A stretch of 64,000 nucleotides of DNA, taken from Lineus longissimus. Taxonomy: Eukaryota; Nemertea; Pilidiophora; Heteronemertea; Lineidae. Shown here in pieces: positions 32,530-44,627 of this stretch (positions are counted from its first letter, which is position 1; every line of letters begins with the position of its first letter). The position numbers and the translations under genes are program-made. The stretch lies in assembly GCF_910592395.1 (NCBI RefSeq), contig NC_088317.1, positions 6,450,001 through 6,514,000 of the forward strand, in the 5' to 3' direction. The notes under the pieces were generated by a model, which ran no database searches, was not told the origin of the DNA, and was given only the letters and a program-made list of their open reading frames with translations.

Positions 32530-32809
32530 CAAAGTACTCGGGTGGACTTATATTGTTTATAAAGCTGAGCTGCACGAACAAATCTCACAGTAGCTGATTA
32601 AGAAACTAAGATGAGACGGATACGGCACAGCTATGGATGCAATATTTCCGACTGCTACTATGTCTAATAATTTACTACGTTAATTTTTCGGAATTTGCAC
32701 ACTAGAATCTTTGTCTAAATCCTTATATCTACGCGAAATCGAAACAGACATCATAGCATTCCACTCTCTACCGTAAGGAATTTCCGTGTTGCATAAATAA
32801 ATTCATTGA
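32530..32809. other. 3' flank of the U3 large exon
   Basis: Matches 24095-24371 in U2. No gene. Confidence 0.5.
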
Positions 32810-35800
32810 CAAGCCCTTCGGCGATAATGGCTCACTGAGAGAAATGATTGCTATAATGTTGTCAATGTGTACAGGGACTGGACCAATTGGTTCACTTACT
32901 GAATCCAAAATGGCGGACCACCAGACTAAAATGCGAGTACTAATTGAAGCGCTTAGAAGTATAATCAGGCTAAGGCACATTTTAAACCCTGTATTTGGAG
33001 AAAAATGCAAAAATATGAAAAAAATCTTCACATTCCCTGGAAACACGCAAGTGATGATTTCTAGATATCGCTGAATCATTAAGAGGCACAGATTATATGT
33101 GTTGAAAGCATTTGCTTCTTTAAGGGTATAAATACTGCAAAATGTGCATAAACCAAGAAGGGTTGTTACAACTAGTTACACTACGGACTTAGTGATAAGG
33201 CCTCGTCCCATAGCCCTTACCGGCCACTACGACAAGTCACTACTCTTGCTGATGATTCGTCATTATTGGTCGTCGCAAAAACAACGAATTGACACAGATA
33301 TCAACTAGGTCAACCAATCACGCGGTAGTCTGGCGGACACACCTCCACGACACACTTTATGTGACTTAGCATGGTGTCCCTGATGCGGCCACTAAAGACA
33401 TGATGACGTAGATTGCCACAACAAACTTGTGGTGTGAAGCTGTGTACTCCTCCTACTATAATATTACGTCTGGAGGCAAAGTCGTAAGGTGTACAGTTAG
33501 CCGACGACGTTTGGTGTGCAGGTTTCTAATGTCTTCGGCATTCCGCGGGGGATGTGGAATTAGTCCGCCGAGGTTATGGAAGAAAAAACCAAAATGGCGG
33601 GAGTGTCGGAGAACAAGAAGCGTACTGCAATTTTTTCCGCATCAATTTTGAAGTACGTGGATAATGAGGCGTTGGGGAGTTCGTTCAAGAGCCATATAAC
33701 TTTTGCATACCAGGGTTATGAAACTGCCGGCTTGTTAGAAAAATGTCGGTGGATTAGATAGTCTTCGTTTTCGGACATTTTTTTGTTGGTTGGCACGAAC
33801 GATTGTTGTAGTCGTTCCAGTGCAAGTGGACATGGTGGAGCCAGTGCTAGTGGGCCAGGTTACTCTACCAGTGAAATATGCAGGCGTACTGATGCAAGTT
33901 TTATCTGTTATAGTGGTGACTTCTCGCTACGTTAATTGCAAAATACATGTACATGATAAGAATGAGTTTACATAAGCAATCTAATCTTTGTTTAAAAATA
34001 GTGAAATACATTGAAAAGACTTCACCACGTACACGAAGGAGTGCAGGGAGTTTTCATATCCATCGCTGTTGGGAAGAGAAGGCAAATAAGCCTGGCCAAA
34101 GCCTGGGGTCAAATTGGTTGCCTTGGATGAGCCGTCATCAGTGAATTCACCTTTTTCATTACAGATTGTTAAATTATTCACAGACATACTTGTGGGTAGG
34201 CCTAATCCAGAAGAAACATACCGCCAGTCTTTCCTCCGGGTTTTTCCAACAGCCTGTTCATAATCTTCTACATGTTCTAGGCCTAGTATTAGCAATGATT
34301 AGCATGATGATTGAAGTGGTCGTTTATGCCATGCTACTTGCTCTGGTACAGTAGGCGTTAGGAGTATAGTCTGATGTATACTTTTTAGCGAGTTCAGGAT
34401 GACGTTGACACTTGGCAGGGGTGATGAGATGCATTGGCCGAGTATTACTTACTTTATTTGGACTTTTTCCGAGTTTGCTATAGTAAGACCCACGGCCGCC
34501 GACCGGGTGTGAAAAGCTGGCGGTGCCTCTGCCACTCTGGCTTCTTTGCTACAAACTCGCCTACCCCTAGGCCTAGGCTACCTCTCATGCAAACAGCAAC
34601 TGCATAACTATATGAATAATGAATTGTTCATTGACCTGCCTGGTTACAATACATTACAGGGTCAGTGTGAGCATGTGTGTGACTGTTAGCGATTCGACTA
34701 TGGCTAGGCCAATAGCCTTGCGCTTATTGCTTGACCATGTCTATGTCGTCATGATAAGCGCGCAGCAGAAAAGCCGAAGCGCTACTATGGTTAACGTGCA
34801 TACGACGTATCCAATGTAAACAATGTTTCTCAAGTCCATGGATTCGTTTCAAATGGCTTAAATTTGACTTAAAATGGCCGCCAGAAGAGATAAACGCGCG
34901 AATGAAGCAACTCGACTATTCTGAGCTCCGAGAGAGAACCACATGAATATTCACACTGTTTTTTTATCACACTTCAATTTCAGGGGGTTTGCCCCCCGAC
35001 ATATGTGTTTTGATTTTTGATTCTTTAGTGATAATATCCAAAAGATGCTTAAAATGGATATAATCCCGAAATAATGCAGCAAAAGACGGGCAGGCGTTCG
35101 AGAAAACAAAATTTATTTTGAGATTTCAATAAACCTTTTGAACGAATTCCACATGGGCCGTGGTGGGATCCGAAGACACCTTAAGGAGGAATGTATGTTT
35201 TTATGGGGTACCATTGGTTTTGCAGATCTTCTGGTTTTTTCTAAAGAATAATCAATATTCGCTAGCAGGCTTTTTATGCTACCAGGTATGAAGAGGGTTC
35301 TATGTTCCTCAGGTTCTTTGTTCATCAGTCTGGTGTTCCTCAAGAGTCAAGTGTCTTCCAGTCTCTTGGCCTGCAAAAACCCTTTCCAACCTATTTTTTA
35401 TGCATTAACCATTCGGCAACATGCTAGTGGGGGAAAACCTGACCCCTGACCCCTTGAATTGGTTGCCCAGGTACGACCACAAGCAATTGTCTCAAGGAAA
35501 CCACCAGTACGACCTCTTGGTAGTCTTGCCAATATCATGCCAGTGAAAAGGAAGGGTAATGATGGTTGAGTTAGGGTACCATCGAAGGAGTACCTCTTCC
35601 TCGCTCTGGGTTAAACGTGTCAAAGGACTGCACCATCATGAAGGTTTGGAGGTTCCATCCACTCCAGCGCCCCAGGGTAAGCAGCTCAGAAGGACTTATT
35701 GAGAGGCCAATAAGGGGGTTGAGGGGCCTTCCCCCCAATGCACTAGCTAAAACATGTCAGAAGGACGGGGGGGGGGGTTGGGGGTTCTCCATGTCGACAG

Positions 35801-36921
35801 TTGCGTGAGTTCAATAGAGCTTGCACTTTACATAAGAATCTGCCAGAGTGCCAGACTATCTAGTCCGGACACCTTTCGGGGGGGGACATTTTCCATTTCT
35901 TTGGCTTGCCGGCTATTAATGATGATGGAGTTGAGTTATTGCTAAAGAGATACACGGAGAAAACTGTCTATCAAAACAAAAAAATTGGCGGAAGGAACTA
36001 TAGCAGGTTCCCAACCAGGGGGTTTGGGGGGGTTTCCCCCCAACCTAAAGGCGCTGCGCGCTTACTAGGGCACTGCACTGATAATATTACCTGTAGGCCT
36101 ATACGTATACGTTGTCTTCAGAATTCACCGGCCATCCGCATCAGGCTGCAAGTGCAACTCTGTCAGTCAGTGTCACCCAAACCAGGTCATACCAATGCTG
36201 CCAGCGGTTCACAGACAACTAATTGACACTTCGATGAGTATTTCCATCACCTCGACATCTGAAAACTTACTGATTTTGTACGGAAAGCAAGCAGTGAACG
36301 AGGTAAACATTAATGGATGACGGGGTGTAATGAAGAAGCGTGATTACCTCGTTCCGAATGCTCACCATAAGCTTAGTTGCATACAGTCATACACCTGCAA
36401 TACTTCATCGATCCCAGGTTGATTATCGGCTAATGTAGCATATCATTATCACACCCCCGGATCAACCCTTACTAATCAAACCTGAAACTATCGAACTGGC
36501 ACGATATTCGTACTTTTCTTTAAATATTTGTCGATGGAATCAAATGGAATAAATTGTTTGTAGCCAATTTGCACTACTCACACGCTTCCAAAAAATCAAC
36601 ATTTTGCGAATGTACTCGATTTGTTGGAACATAGTAAGCTCGTCCCCTTGTACGAATGTACGTACACATGACCATAATAAATCAATATGAATAACACCCT
36701 GGAAAAGGGGCGTGGCAAAATTACATGGAAAAACGAAAAAACAGATATATACGATGGTTTGTTGTCCAAAATCACTTCACGAGACACACCTATGATGCCA
36801 AACACAGCCAATGATGCCGATTGCGCCCGAATCGGTCAGCCCTTATGGACAAACGAGGTTATCGCAAAATGAGGTTAAAAAACCCATGCAACATTAACTG
36901 GTCACTATAGACAGTGAGCCA
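32810..36921. other. 4.1-kb insertion interrupting U3
   Basis: Homology to U2 stops in AAATTCATTGA (left) and resumes at ATATTCCGGGAGATAT (right). TGGCTCACTG at 32828 and CAGTGAGCCA at 36912-36921 are inverted, so this may be a transposon, but no clear target duplication is seen. The content is unrelated to the array. It holds only weak ORFs: 33576-33761 (MEEKTKMAGVSENKKRTAIF start, good ATG context), the minus-strand 33981-34295 (104 codons, hydrophilic, contains GKTRRKDWRYVSSGLGL) and the minus-strand 35113-35343. G- and C-runs occur at 34983, 35768 and 36019-36045. Confidence 0.5.
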
Positions 36922-38264
36922 ATATTCCGGGAGATATAATTGTCGCAATAAGTATATTGAGGGAAATTACACATGCAGTATAAGTGTATTTCGGATTATT
37001 TTAGATCTGGCCATATTTACTTGGCTCTTCTCTTGTCACTGGATTGTAATAGTGTGATCACCAATATTATAGTAATGAAACACAGCCTTGGGCAGCCGGT
37101 GTCATAGTTGACCAGGTTTAGTTGACACCATAAAGGAGCATTGGTTAGGCAAGAGTCTTTAAATAAAAAAATTGAAAGACTTTCAGACTGGTTGAAAGAC
37201 TCTGGTCAGGCAAATCCCAAGGATACTAAGTAATCTTGTTCTGAGCAACACCACTATCTTTTAATAAACGTGATGTGGTCACATACCTTAGTTCAACTAA
37301 GTGCCCTCGGCCAGACGAGATGAAAAACACTATGAGCAAGTCGAAGACAGACTGTTATTTGAATGACGATCGCCGTATTTGGGAGATCATCTTTCAAATG
37401 AGAGTATGGAAAGAGTCAGTTCGACCACTAAACTGTTATTGCAATACAACGCAATAGTTGTAAATTGAAAGTGAAAGAAAGCGATATTCGGAGGTTTCAG
37501 CTTGCATCTTCTTTTATTGACGGTCATGGCCTCTATGCACCATATAATACAATCCATCAGAATTCAAAACGGACGGAGACTTTTTCCAGGGGGACATTTT
37601 CCACTTCTACACTGTACTGGATTGTGTGACCCAGTTCAATTTTGTCATTGAATAATTGAGTTCACCATCGCGTTGCCAAGATATCTGGACGATTATCTTC
37701 ATCGAATCGGAGTTTACGTCCTCATTTCAAAGATGTCTGGTCGCCGTCGTCACCGAGTTGGAGTTCATGCTCACGTTCGTGTTTCAACGATCGCTGGTCG
37801 AGTGCAGTCACCGAGTCGGAGCTTACGACCACGTTTCAACGATCTCAGGTTGAAAATCGTCTCCGAGTCGGAGTTCATGAAAATCTTTGGATCGTTGTGT
37901 TTCTATTTTTTATGTCTATTTTAGACTACTTCTCAATGCTGGCTAGATCCATGGCTTGCTGTTATGTTATCATTAAACCTGTGGTTCTGGTCATCATTCA
38001 GACACGAGGCTTTCAAGCCTCTTGGGATCATTTGATGAGCATGATTAATAGTTATAATAGAAGACACTTACCAGTCAGTTGAAGTGTGATTGAGATCCGA
38101 TCGAAACCTTAAAATCAGGAATTGAGTAATAACATGCCCGCCGTTTCTTATTTTTGAGGGTCATAGTTTCGGCTGCATTTTTCTTTGTGCCTTGTTCTCC
38201 CTGACGTACGCGTTCAAGTATGAGTGTTCAGGTGAGCTAGCGTCTGCTATCTAATTTTATTACT
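36922..38264. other. U3 post-gene segment after the insertion
   Basis: Near-identical to 16218-17448 of U1, including the minisatellite at ~37700-37880. No gene. Confidence 0.6.
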
Positions 38265-39258
38265 CAATTCCCATGCGGGCAAGATCGAACAGCTCGAGTA
38301 TGAAGTTAGGCGATATAGGTCGAACAGTGTTGGTCTGGCTGAGGCAAGGCTCACTGGTACAGGTGAGATGACAACAGCTGATGGACACAGACTCTTCTTT
38401 AGTGGTGAACATTGCAAACGTGGATATGGGATGGCAGCCATGATTCATAAGGACACGGCACCAGCAGTTCTAAAAGCAACCTATTGGTAGTCCCTAGTGC
38501 ACCAACTGTGAAATTAGTAAAAACTAACCATTAATTAGTGGTTCCAACTAAAATAGGTAGTAAAACTACCATCAAAATGGTTAAGAATTACCATTTTGAT
38601 AGTTAAAACAAATAATTCCACAGTCAGTGCAATAGCAACTACATGTACCAGAGTAGTAAAACATAACAATAATTAGTTACTTTCACTATCTAATTTTAAA
38701 AAGAGTATTGACCAGTCTCCAACCGTATGATGACTGTGAGGATCAGCGCAAAACCATTCAACCTGTCAGTTGTCCAGATCTCCGCTCCAACAAGCTTTGG
38801 ATCCGAGGACAGGATGAATGGATTTTACGAAGACATCATGGCTACTATGCAGTCTCTCCCAAAGCAGGACATTATTATGGTAGTAGGGGGCTGTGACGCA
38901 AAAATCGGCACCGATGCCTAGGACCAATGGAAAGGCAACGTCGGGAGATTTTGCTCAGGAGTAACAAACAAGAGGGGCCTCCGGATAATTGAAATTTCCT
39001 CAAAAACTCAGTCGAAAGGCAACTTGGCATTCTCCTATTGGTAACACACACAACATGATCGAGTACATTACGGTTACGAAAGTTTTCGTGAGCAGCATCA
39101 GCATGGCTGAGACCAGGACCTATCCAGGAGCAGATGTTGGAATTGACCATGACCCTGTCCTTACCCCAATCGCGTTTTTACTATCCTCATGGCAAGCTAC
39201 AATCCAAGCCCGAGTTGTCCCTTTGAGATACTGTATTATGCTAAATGACCTTGAATGA
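38265..39258 (+). pseudogene. RTE-type LINE endonuclease fragment (U3)
   Basis: Same fragment and breaks as 17449-18440. MMTVRISAKPFNLSVVQI and LPKQDIIMVVGGCDAKIG are in one frame (38727-38921). A MITE interrupts it at 38487-38706. No RT domain. Confidence 0.8.
38487..38706. mobile_element. MITE-like insertion inside the RTE endonuclease (U3)
   Basis: Orthologous position and sequence to 17671-17890. Confidence 0.65.
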
Positions 39259-40931
39259 CGTGTGACAGTGAGAGACTGATATTTCTGCTCCTGTGGCGGA
39301 ATTTTAAATCTGAATTGCTTAAAGGTATGGACGGTTTTTTATTGCAGTATGTTTGTTCTTCCTCTGGTTCATCAGGAGTAAACTATTTTTCTGAACGTGT
39401 TCGATGCTTTTCCAATTCTGTTTCAGCTCTTACATAGACGAAAAACGCGTTGTTTCGTTATTTCTAGTACGCACAAGTCTTGGCGCGAAAGACCTTTTCC
39501 GCCACGTGAGTACACGCTGAGATCCGCGTGTTCGTCACCCCGCTATTAAGATGCAACGTCATTTCTATTTATTGTCGCAGTTACGGGGTAATCAAGCGCC
39601 AACAGCGTGACGACGGAAAATTCGAGATGAGCACCAAGAGGTCACAAGGTAGATCCATGGCTCCAAGAAACGCCTTACTAGTGCATCGATCCACGTGGAA
39701 ATGGTCGACACATGTAGAGCTAACTCGGGTCAAATCGGAGTCAACATCGAAAAAGAGTGATAATTCAGTCAGATTTTGAATTTTTCCTCTTTTTGCGCAA
39801 TTTGTTGATGGAAACTACTTAATACATGTATATAGATTAAGAGGTGACTGGGTAGCTGACAGCTGAATAATATTGCCCTTAATAATGCCAATGGTCTTTT
39901 AATGCCAACCCGCTTTAAAGTCTTAATTGGGCATCTCATAAAACATAACCCCTGCTGGAATACAAACAGGATTTTAAAAGTAGGAAGCAGATGTTTAGAC
40001 GTTTATGCTATACTTGTTCACAAAACTGAATAAGATCTTAACGATCTCATACATAACTTATCTCGATTTTGGCCCGTGAGAGCCTCTATAATTGATTCCT
40101 GTCGCATGCAGTTACCTGCGATGACCACCGTAAACATGGTAAATGAGTGAGTTTTGTCACATGCAATCATGATCACCGGTCGTAGTGACAAAAAGCACTA
40201 GTCTGCTTTAGGTTCAATGATCTCGATCACAAATAGCTAACTACATTTTGTATATATCAACATGCGCATGGGGTCTGATTCTAATCTGCGATATCGATTT
40301 TCAAAGCACTCGACGTCAAAATATAAAGGTTTTCTTTGATGATTCAATTTAATCAAATACAATTATTGACGCTGGTTGTGTTGTTATTCATTAAACGTTG
40401 TCTTGTTAAAGCTACAGTTATCGTGTCATCAGGATCTATTGCATCGATTGTGTCTGTTGCAGCAGAACTAGGAGGTGACTAAGCATGCTATTTTCGGCCT
40501 TTTTCCTGATCAGTGTCGTAGCGCAGCCAGTCTGATGATGTGGGGAAAAATATTTCTTTCCGTCATCATGTCGACTGTTTTCCGCGACAACAGAGAGTCA
40601 CAACATCAGCACCGGCTCTATAGAGGCGCGGATCAGGAATTAAAGAGGCTAATTGTGCTTCGGAATAGGATCCGAGGCTTAGGGTCTATATTGAGGTACT
40701 AATACCATTTACCTTGTTGCTAAAATTTCGTCGAAACCCGCGCTGGTTTTCAAATCTAAAATACCTTTTTTTCAGTATTCAAAATTTGTGAGATTAATAT
40801 ATTTTGGAATTGATTTACTTTTGGCAAGCTATTGACCAAACAAAGCCGAAAATGCCAAATTATTCTTTTCGCATGGTAAATGTGTGCTTTTACCTTTGAT
40901 ATATGGTGTTATGAATCACGTGTACGCTCTA
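39259..40931. other. Spacer alpha (U3)
   Basis: Near-identical to the U1 spacer. It differs by small indels (for example the loss of about 60 bases after GTTTATGCTATAC, ~40015). No gene. Confidence 0.5.
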
Positions 40932-41015
40932 CAGGCCCTGAATTATTTTCCTTTGGACAATAGAATTCTATTGTGTATCCATTGTGTGAAGGAAAATAAT
41001 TTTTGGGCCACCCTG
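40932..41015. mobile_element. Mariner-type MITE in spacer alpha (U3 copy)
   Basis: TA-flanked hairpin as at 20118 but lacking a few bases at the left end (CAGGCCCTGAATT). Confidence 0.75.
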
Positions 41016-41744
41016 TATATAACGTCCTTGGTTTCAGTTGATGTGTCTGGCATTTTACCGACGAATGTTTGGGGTCAGCGCGGACTGCAGTCTTAGCGTA
41101 TTTAATTTGTACACAAATTCATTCGAGATATTCATGTACGCACGTGCCATGCAAAATGCTGCATTTTAACATAACCAGGAGGCTCTTGTTTGAGTTTCAA
41201 AAAACTCTCAGTTCCGCAAAGAGAAAGAGGCCAAATATGATTTGTGACACTAAATGTATTTTTGAATGCCACTTCGACAATCAAATCGTCATTGATCCAT
41301 TCCCGAAATATGCTTCTTTTGACAGAAAATTTCGCGTTAAGGAAGTTTACACAAATTTCGCGAGTAGGTCATGATCGCGAAAACATTCAACCGCAAAAAT
41401 CCTTTCCTTTTCAGCAAGAATTCCATGTCATTGTTGCCATAATGGCATTGCATCCAGCCACAGCCCCTATTTCGATCGAGGTGATTAAAGAGACTGCGTA
41501 TATAGTGTACCCTTCGCAATTAGCACGTATCGTAATGACTCCTAAAAACCTCTAATTCCACACGTCTTGAATAGTGCCCAAGAATCTTTGGTCCCGGAGG
41601 CACCTTAATTTGGGTGTCCTTAACTACAATAAGGTTCCTTATGTACACCCAGTTTGAAATTCGCACCTATTAAAAACCGGTTGAAAATGGTATGTTTGTC
41701 TTGAATTGAAGCAAATCTGAACATTTGCTCTATTTCCCCCTTAA

Positions 41745-41824
41745 AATCTTACGAGTTCAGTCAATTCTTCGATATGGAGAGCTATGCTCGACGATATTCA
41801 GATGTGTGTTGCCTTTTTCACCAC
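41745..41824 (+). pseudogene. Truncated PAN-exon fragment upstream of the U4 PAN exon
   Basis: Same piece as 20935-21014 in U2. Confidence 0.75.
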
Positions 41825-42059
41825 ATAAAATACACTAAAAGCCTACATAGAATTTGTTCATCTTATAGTATATAGGTTGTCCTTTACAAACCCTATACAG
41901 ATGCTATAACGGTTTAGATTCTATATAGCCTTTGGACCATTTTCTTTAAAGATTTGCACAGAAAGTTTTGTCTGTGGCATTAATTTGCGATAACACCATC
42001 AATATCTTGAGAAAGAAGGTCGTCAAGAATTCTAAATGTTGAGTTCGTAAACCCTGTAA

Positions 42060-42371
42060 ATGCAATTCATGACTAAATGGGAGTTATTGCTGGTCCTGAT
42101 CAACATGGACAGAGCTTCAGCAAGTTTAGTCTTTTCCTCATTTCAATTCATGACAATGGACATTAACGGAACTGATAACAATTCAACTTTCACAACCTTA
42201 CGAGTTCAGTCAATTCTTCGATGTGGTTTGGCATGCTCGAATATTCCGATGTGCGATGCCTTTTTCACCACCCCCAAGAACGGCCATGACGGCCATGATC
42301 AAACGGGAACCTGTCATCTTCACAAGGATGCTGCTACCAATTACTGGACTTGTAGAGACGGGAAAACTTGA
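42060..42371 (+). pseudogene. U4 PAN exon with premature stop (type 2)
   Basis: The frame matches the U2 exon up to CRDGKT and then reads TGA, where other units have AAACAGGG. The PAN Cys residues precede the stop, but the donor codons follow it. A 135-bp MITE sits 30 bases downstream. Probably a null allele of this gene, unless the truncated protein is used. Confidence 0.7.
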
Positions 42372-42401
42372 CATCGGCTATGGAAAAAGCAGGTAGCCAA
42401 T

Positions 42402-42536
42402 TGGTGATATGAATAAAGACTAGCAAATGCTTTTTCTTCAGTTTTGTACAGAAAAGCCTAGTGTAAATCTACATGGAGATTTAGATAAAATCATTTGCTA
42501 GTCTTTGTTCATAATCACTCATTATGTCGGTTTTTA
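42402..42536. mobile_element. Hairpin MITE inserted after the U4 PAN exon
   Basis: Other units read CCAATATTTCGG here. U4 has ~135 extra bases whose ends pair: GATATGAATAAAGACTAGCAAATG and CATTTGCTAGTCTTTGTTCATAATC. Specific to U4. Confidence 0.75.
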
Positions 42537-42806
42537 TATTCGCAACCTATTTTACATAAAGGCATGATCTGCTATCTGTTGTTACGTACTCAACCGGTTA
42601 GACGCCAGGACGGCGGTGCTTTCCGTCTTCGGTCAGGTTTTGTTCTCTTCTCTGTGTTGTTGCCCTACTGACAAGCCCGCACTGCCCTGTTTGATATAGG
42701 AATTTAGTTAGTCCTAGACTGGTTGCTTGCCTACAAGGGCTAATAAGGCCAGTCCCCCAAATGTTTAGTATATTTAGTATGTGAGGTTTAATTACAGGTT
42801 GTATGA

Positions 42807-43025
42807 ATGACTCGTTCTATGGAACGATCATTATCATTCGCGCAATGCGCCACTCGATGTTGGAATTTTGTCCAATTTCTACTCGTACATTTTGTCGATA
42901 ACATGCCTATGAAATACACACACTGTCATGGAACTAGCAACACTATGTGCCAAGTTCGAATTTATAAAATTATCAATGGTATACACCATTGGAGGAGTAT
43001 CTTTGACTGGGCGAAAACCGGCTAA
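42807..43025 (+). CDS. Second PAN-like exon, intact only in U4
   Basis: After an acceptor-like 'ttaattacag' (42799) the frame reads RSMERSLSFAQCATRCWNF, then a Cys/His-rich run (MKYTHCHGTSNTMCQVRIYK) and stops with TAA at 43025. The opening 'SLSFAQCATRC' and the spacing of Cys resemble an apple/PAN module. In U1, U3 and U5 the same start (MTRSMERSPSSSHC) stops after a few residues; in U2 it runs about 20 codons longer before stopping. Whether it is spliced to the first exon is unknown. Confidence 0.4.
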   Translation: MTRSMERSLSFAQCATRCWNFVQFLLVHFVDNMPMKYTHCHGTSNTMCQVRIYKIINGIHHWRSIFDWAKTG

Positions 43026-43634
43026 ACTTGAACCCTGAAAATGGACTACACATATTCGAACAGTCTCCCGGCTCAAATACGTATTTTTAAAAAGAACACT
43101 TTTAAACCTTCAATAAATGTTTTATATGTCAACAGGTTGGATCGTCTGGATGTTGATGACATGACATGTCACTTTCTGCCGCTGTGCAAAATGTTGGCCT
43201 ACCTAGTTGGTGCGCATGCCGCCTGCATCCCGACGATTCCTGCTATTCTCCAGGTGCCATATAATAGGTCTCGACCTACATGGTTACCTGTGTAGTACAT
43301 GTACATTTTATCATGTTGTACATTGCTGTAAATGTCTTGTTATGTCAATTTTAATATTGTACATGTATTTTACACGAATAAACTAAATCAAAAAAATTAA
43401 ATTAAAACTGATTTGCATTATTTTTCTCGGACCATTTCCACATCGGCCGTGGCGGGGTGGAGGAAAAACGTTGCAATCTTTACAAATAAATATCATGTAT
43501 TAAAAATGTGTTTTAAAGTGTTTGCGCCACTTTTTCCCAGATTCCGCAGTTTTCGTAGATTCCGCTTAATTTCCATGGCCGTCGGGATGAGATGTGGAGT
43601 GGAGCACAAAATCTCTATTATACATACACATGGT
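43026..43634. other. U4-specific intron-like sequence
   Basis: Holds an open run between an acceptor (ATGTCAACAG, ~43133) and a donor-like CTCCAG|GTGCC (43251): LDRLDVDDMTCHFLPLCKML. It could be an exon; no homologue in other units. An AATAAA at 43378 could be a polyadenylation signal. Confidence 0.35.
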
Positions 43635-44475
43635 ATCCTATAGGGCTTACTGGACTTTGCGCAACGAAACGAAACGAGCGAAATGGGGGAGCGACCATTA
43701 TGTTTTACCCCGGTACTCTAGCCTGAAAATTTGTTCGGACCCATCGATCGAAGAAGGTACGACAAACAATTAATTAATCAAACCCTTATGAGGTTCATTC
43801 ATTTGAAGTAGAGAGGGTAACGTACATTGTATACACAAATCAAACACACACGCAGTGCTTGCATGCATTGCAGAGAACAACTTTTGAGTGATGACCCACA
43901 CCCACCCAGGCAGCTGAGACACATGTCTTGTTGGACATGCCTACTAAATAAAAGCATAACTTCATCACACTTTTCGGGGTTGAAAATGTACTCACGTAAA
44001 TTACCAAAATTACATGCCAAATTCGCACATTACCTGTTATTTCTCAAAGCTTGGAAGCTCAAATGTCTGAATGTAGCCTAATGTGTGCGCGTAATGTATA
44101 CTCTCAGCAAGCGAATAGTTGTGATCGTCGGTTTTTGATACGAATCATTTCCTGTATGGCCGTTACAAGCCATTGTCTGAATATGATGTGAACCTGTTTA
44201 CCGATCAATGCTGCTCCTGTGACGCTGTAGCCGCAAATGTTCAATGAAAAAAATGCTGGATAATGACTTACACGGCTTGTTCGCATCGTAAACATAGTGG
44301 TACCCGGGTAAACTGTCTTTGCGTTTGGCCTAATTTTACAACGATTACTCCCCATGTAACCACGATCTAGGATGGACAGGCTGTGTATTATGAATAGGAA
44401 AAGTCACCTAGGGACCGTTGCGTAGAATACTTTTTTGGCGAAATATTGCGCAAAGTCCAGTAAGCCATCCTATAG
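43635..44475. mobile_element. 823-bp DNA transposon with 21-bp perfect ends and a 9-bp target duplication
   Basis: ATCCTATAG at 43635-43643 and 44467-44475 flanks an element starting GGCTTACTGGACTTTGCGCAA (43644-43664) and ending with its exact reverse complement (44446-44466). It splits the exon-like ORF of U4. The interior shows no transposase. A 9-bp duplication with GG-starting ends would fit Merlin- or Mutator-like families; the superfamily is not settled. Confidence 0.88.
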
Positions 44476-44600
44476 AGGCATTATACACCTTTACGTTAAT
44501 AAGTGGTTTATATAATCAAGATGCGTGCATTACTTATGACGATTGTTTTATCAAGAGAGCGCGACAGCCTCCCATCTCCCACATGTATTAACTTTATAAT
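44476..44600 (+). pseudogene. U4 remnant of the conserved exon-like ORF
   Basis: LYTFTLISGLYNQDACITYD then DCFIKRARQPPISHMY and a stop. It aligns in frame with AYTLIMGLYKQDERITYEDC of U1/U2/U5. The transposon at 43635 cuts it off from its N-terminal half. Confidence 0.45.
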
Positions 44601-44627
44601 TTGAACATACTGAACCAAAACGTCGAA

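Larger units (their letters stand above)
28800..41575 (+). repeat. Tandem array unit U3 (type 1 gene + spacer alpha), with a 4.1-kb insertion
   Basis: Repeats U1 with the full inverted-repeat element, but the post-gene segment is split at 32810-36921 by unrelated sequence. The large exon is intact here. Confidence 0.9.
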
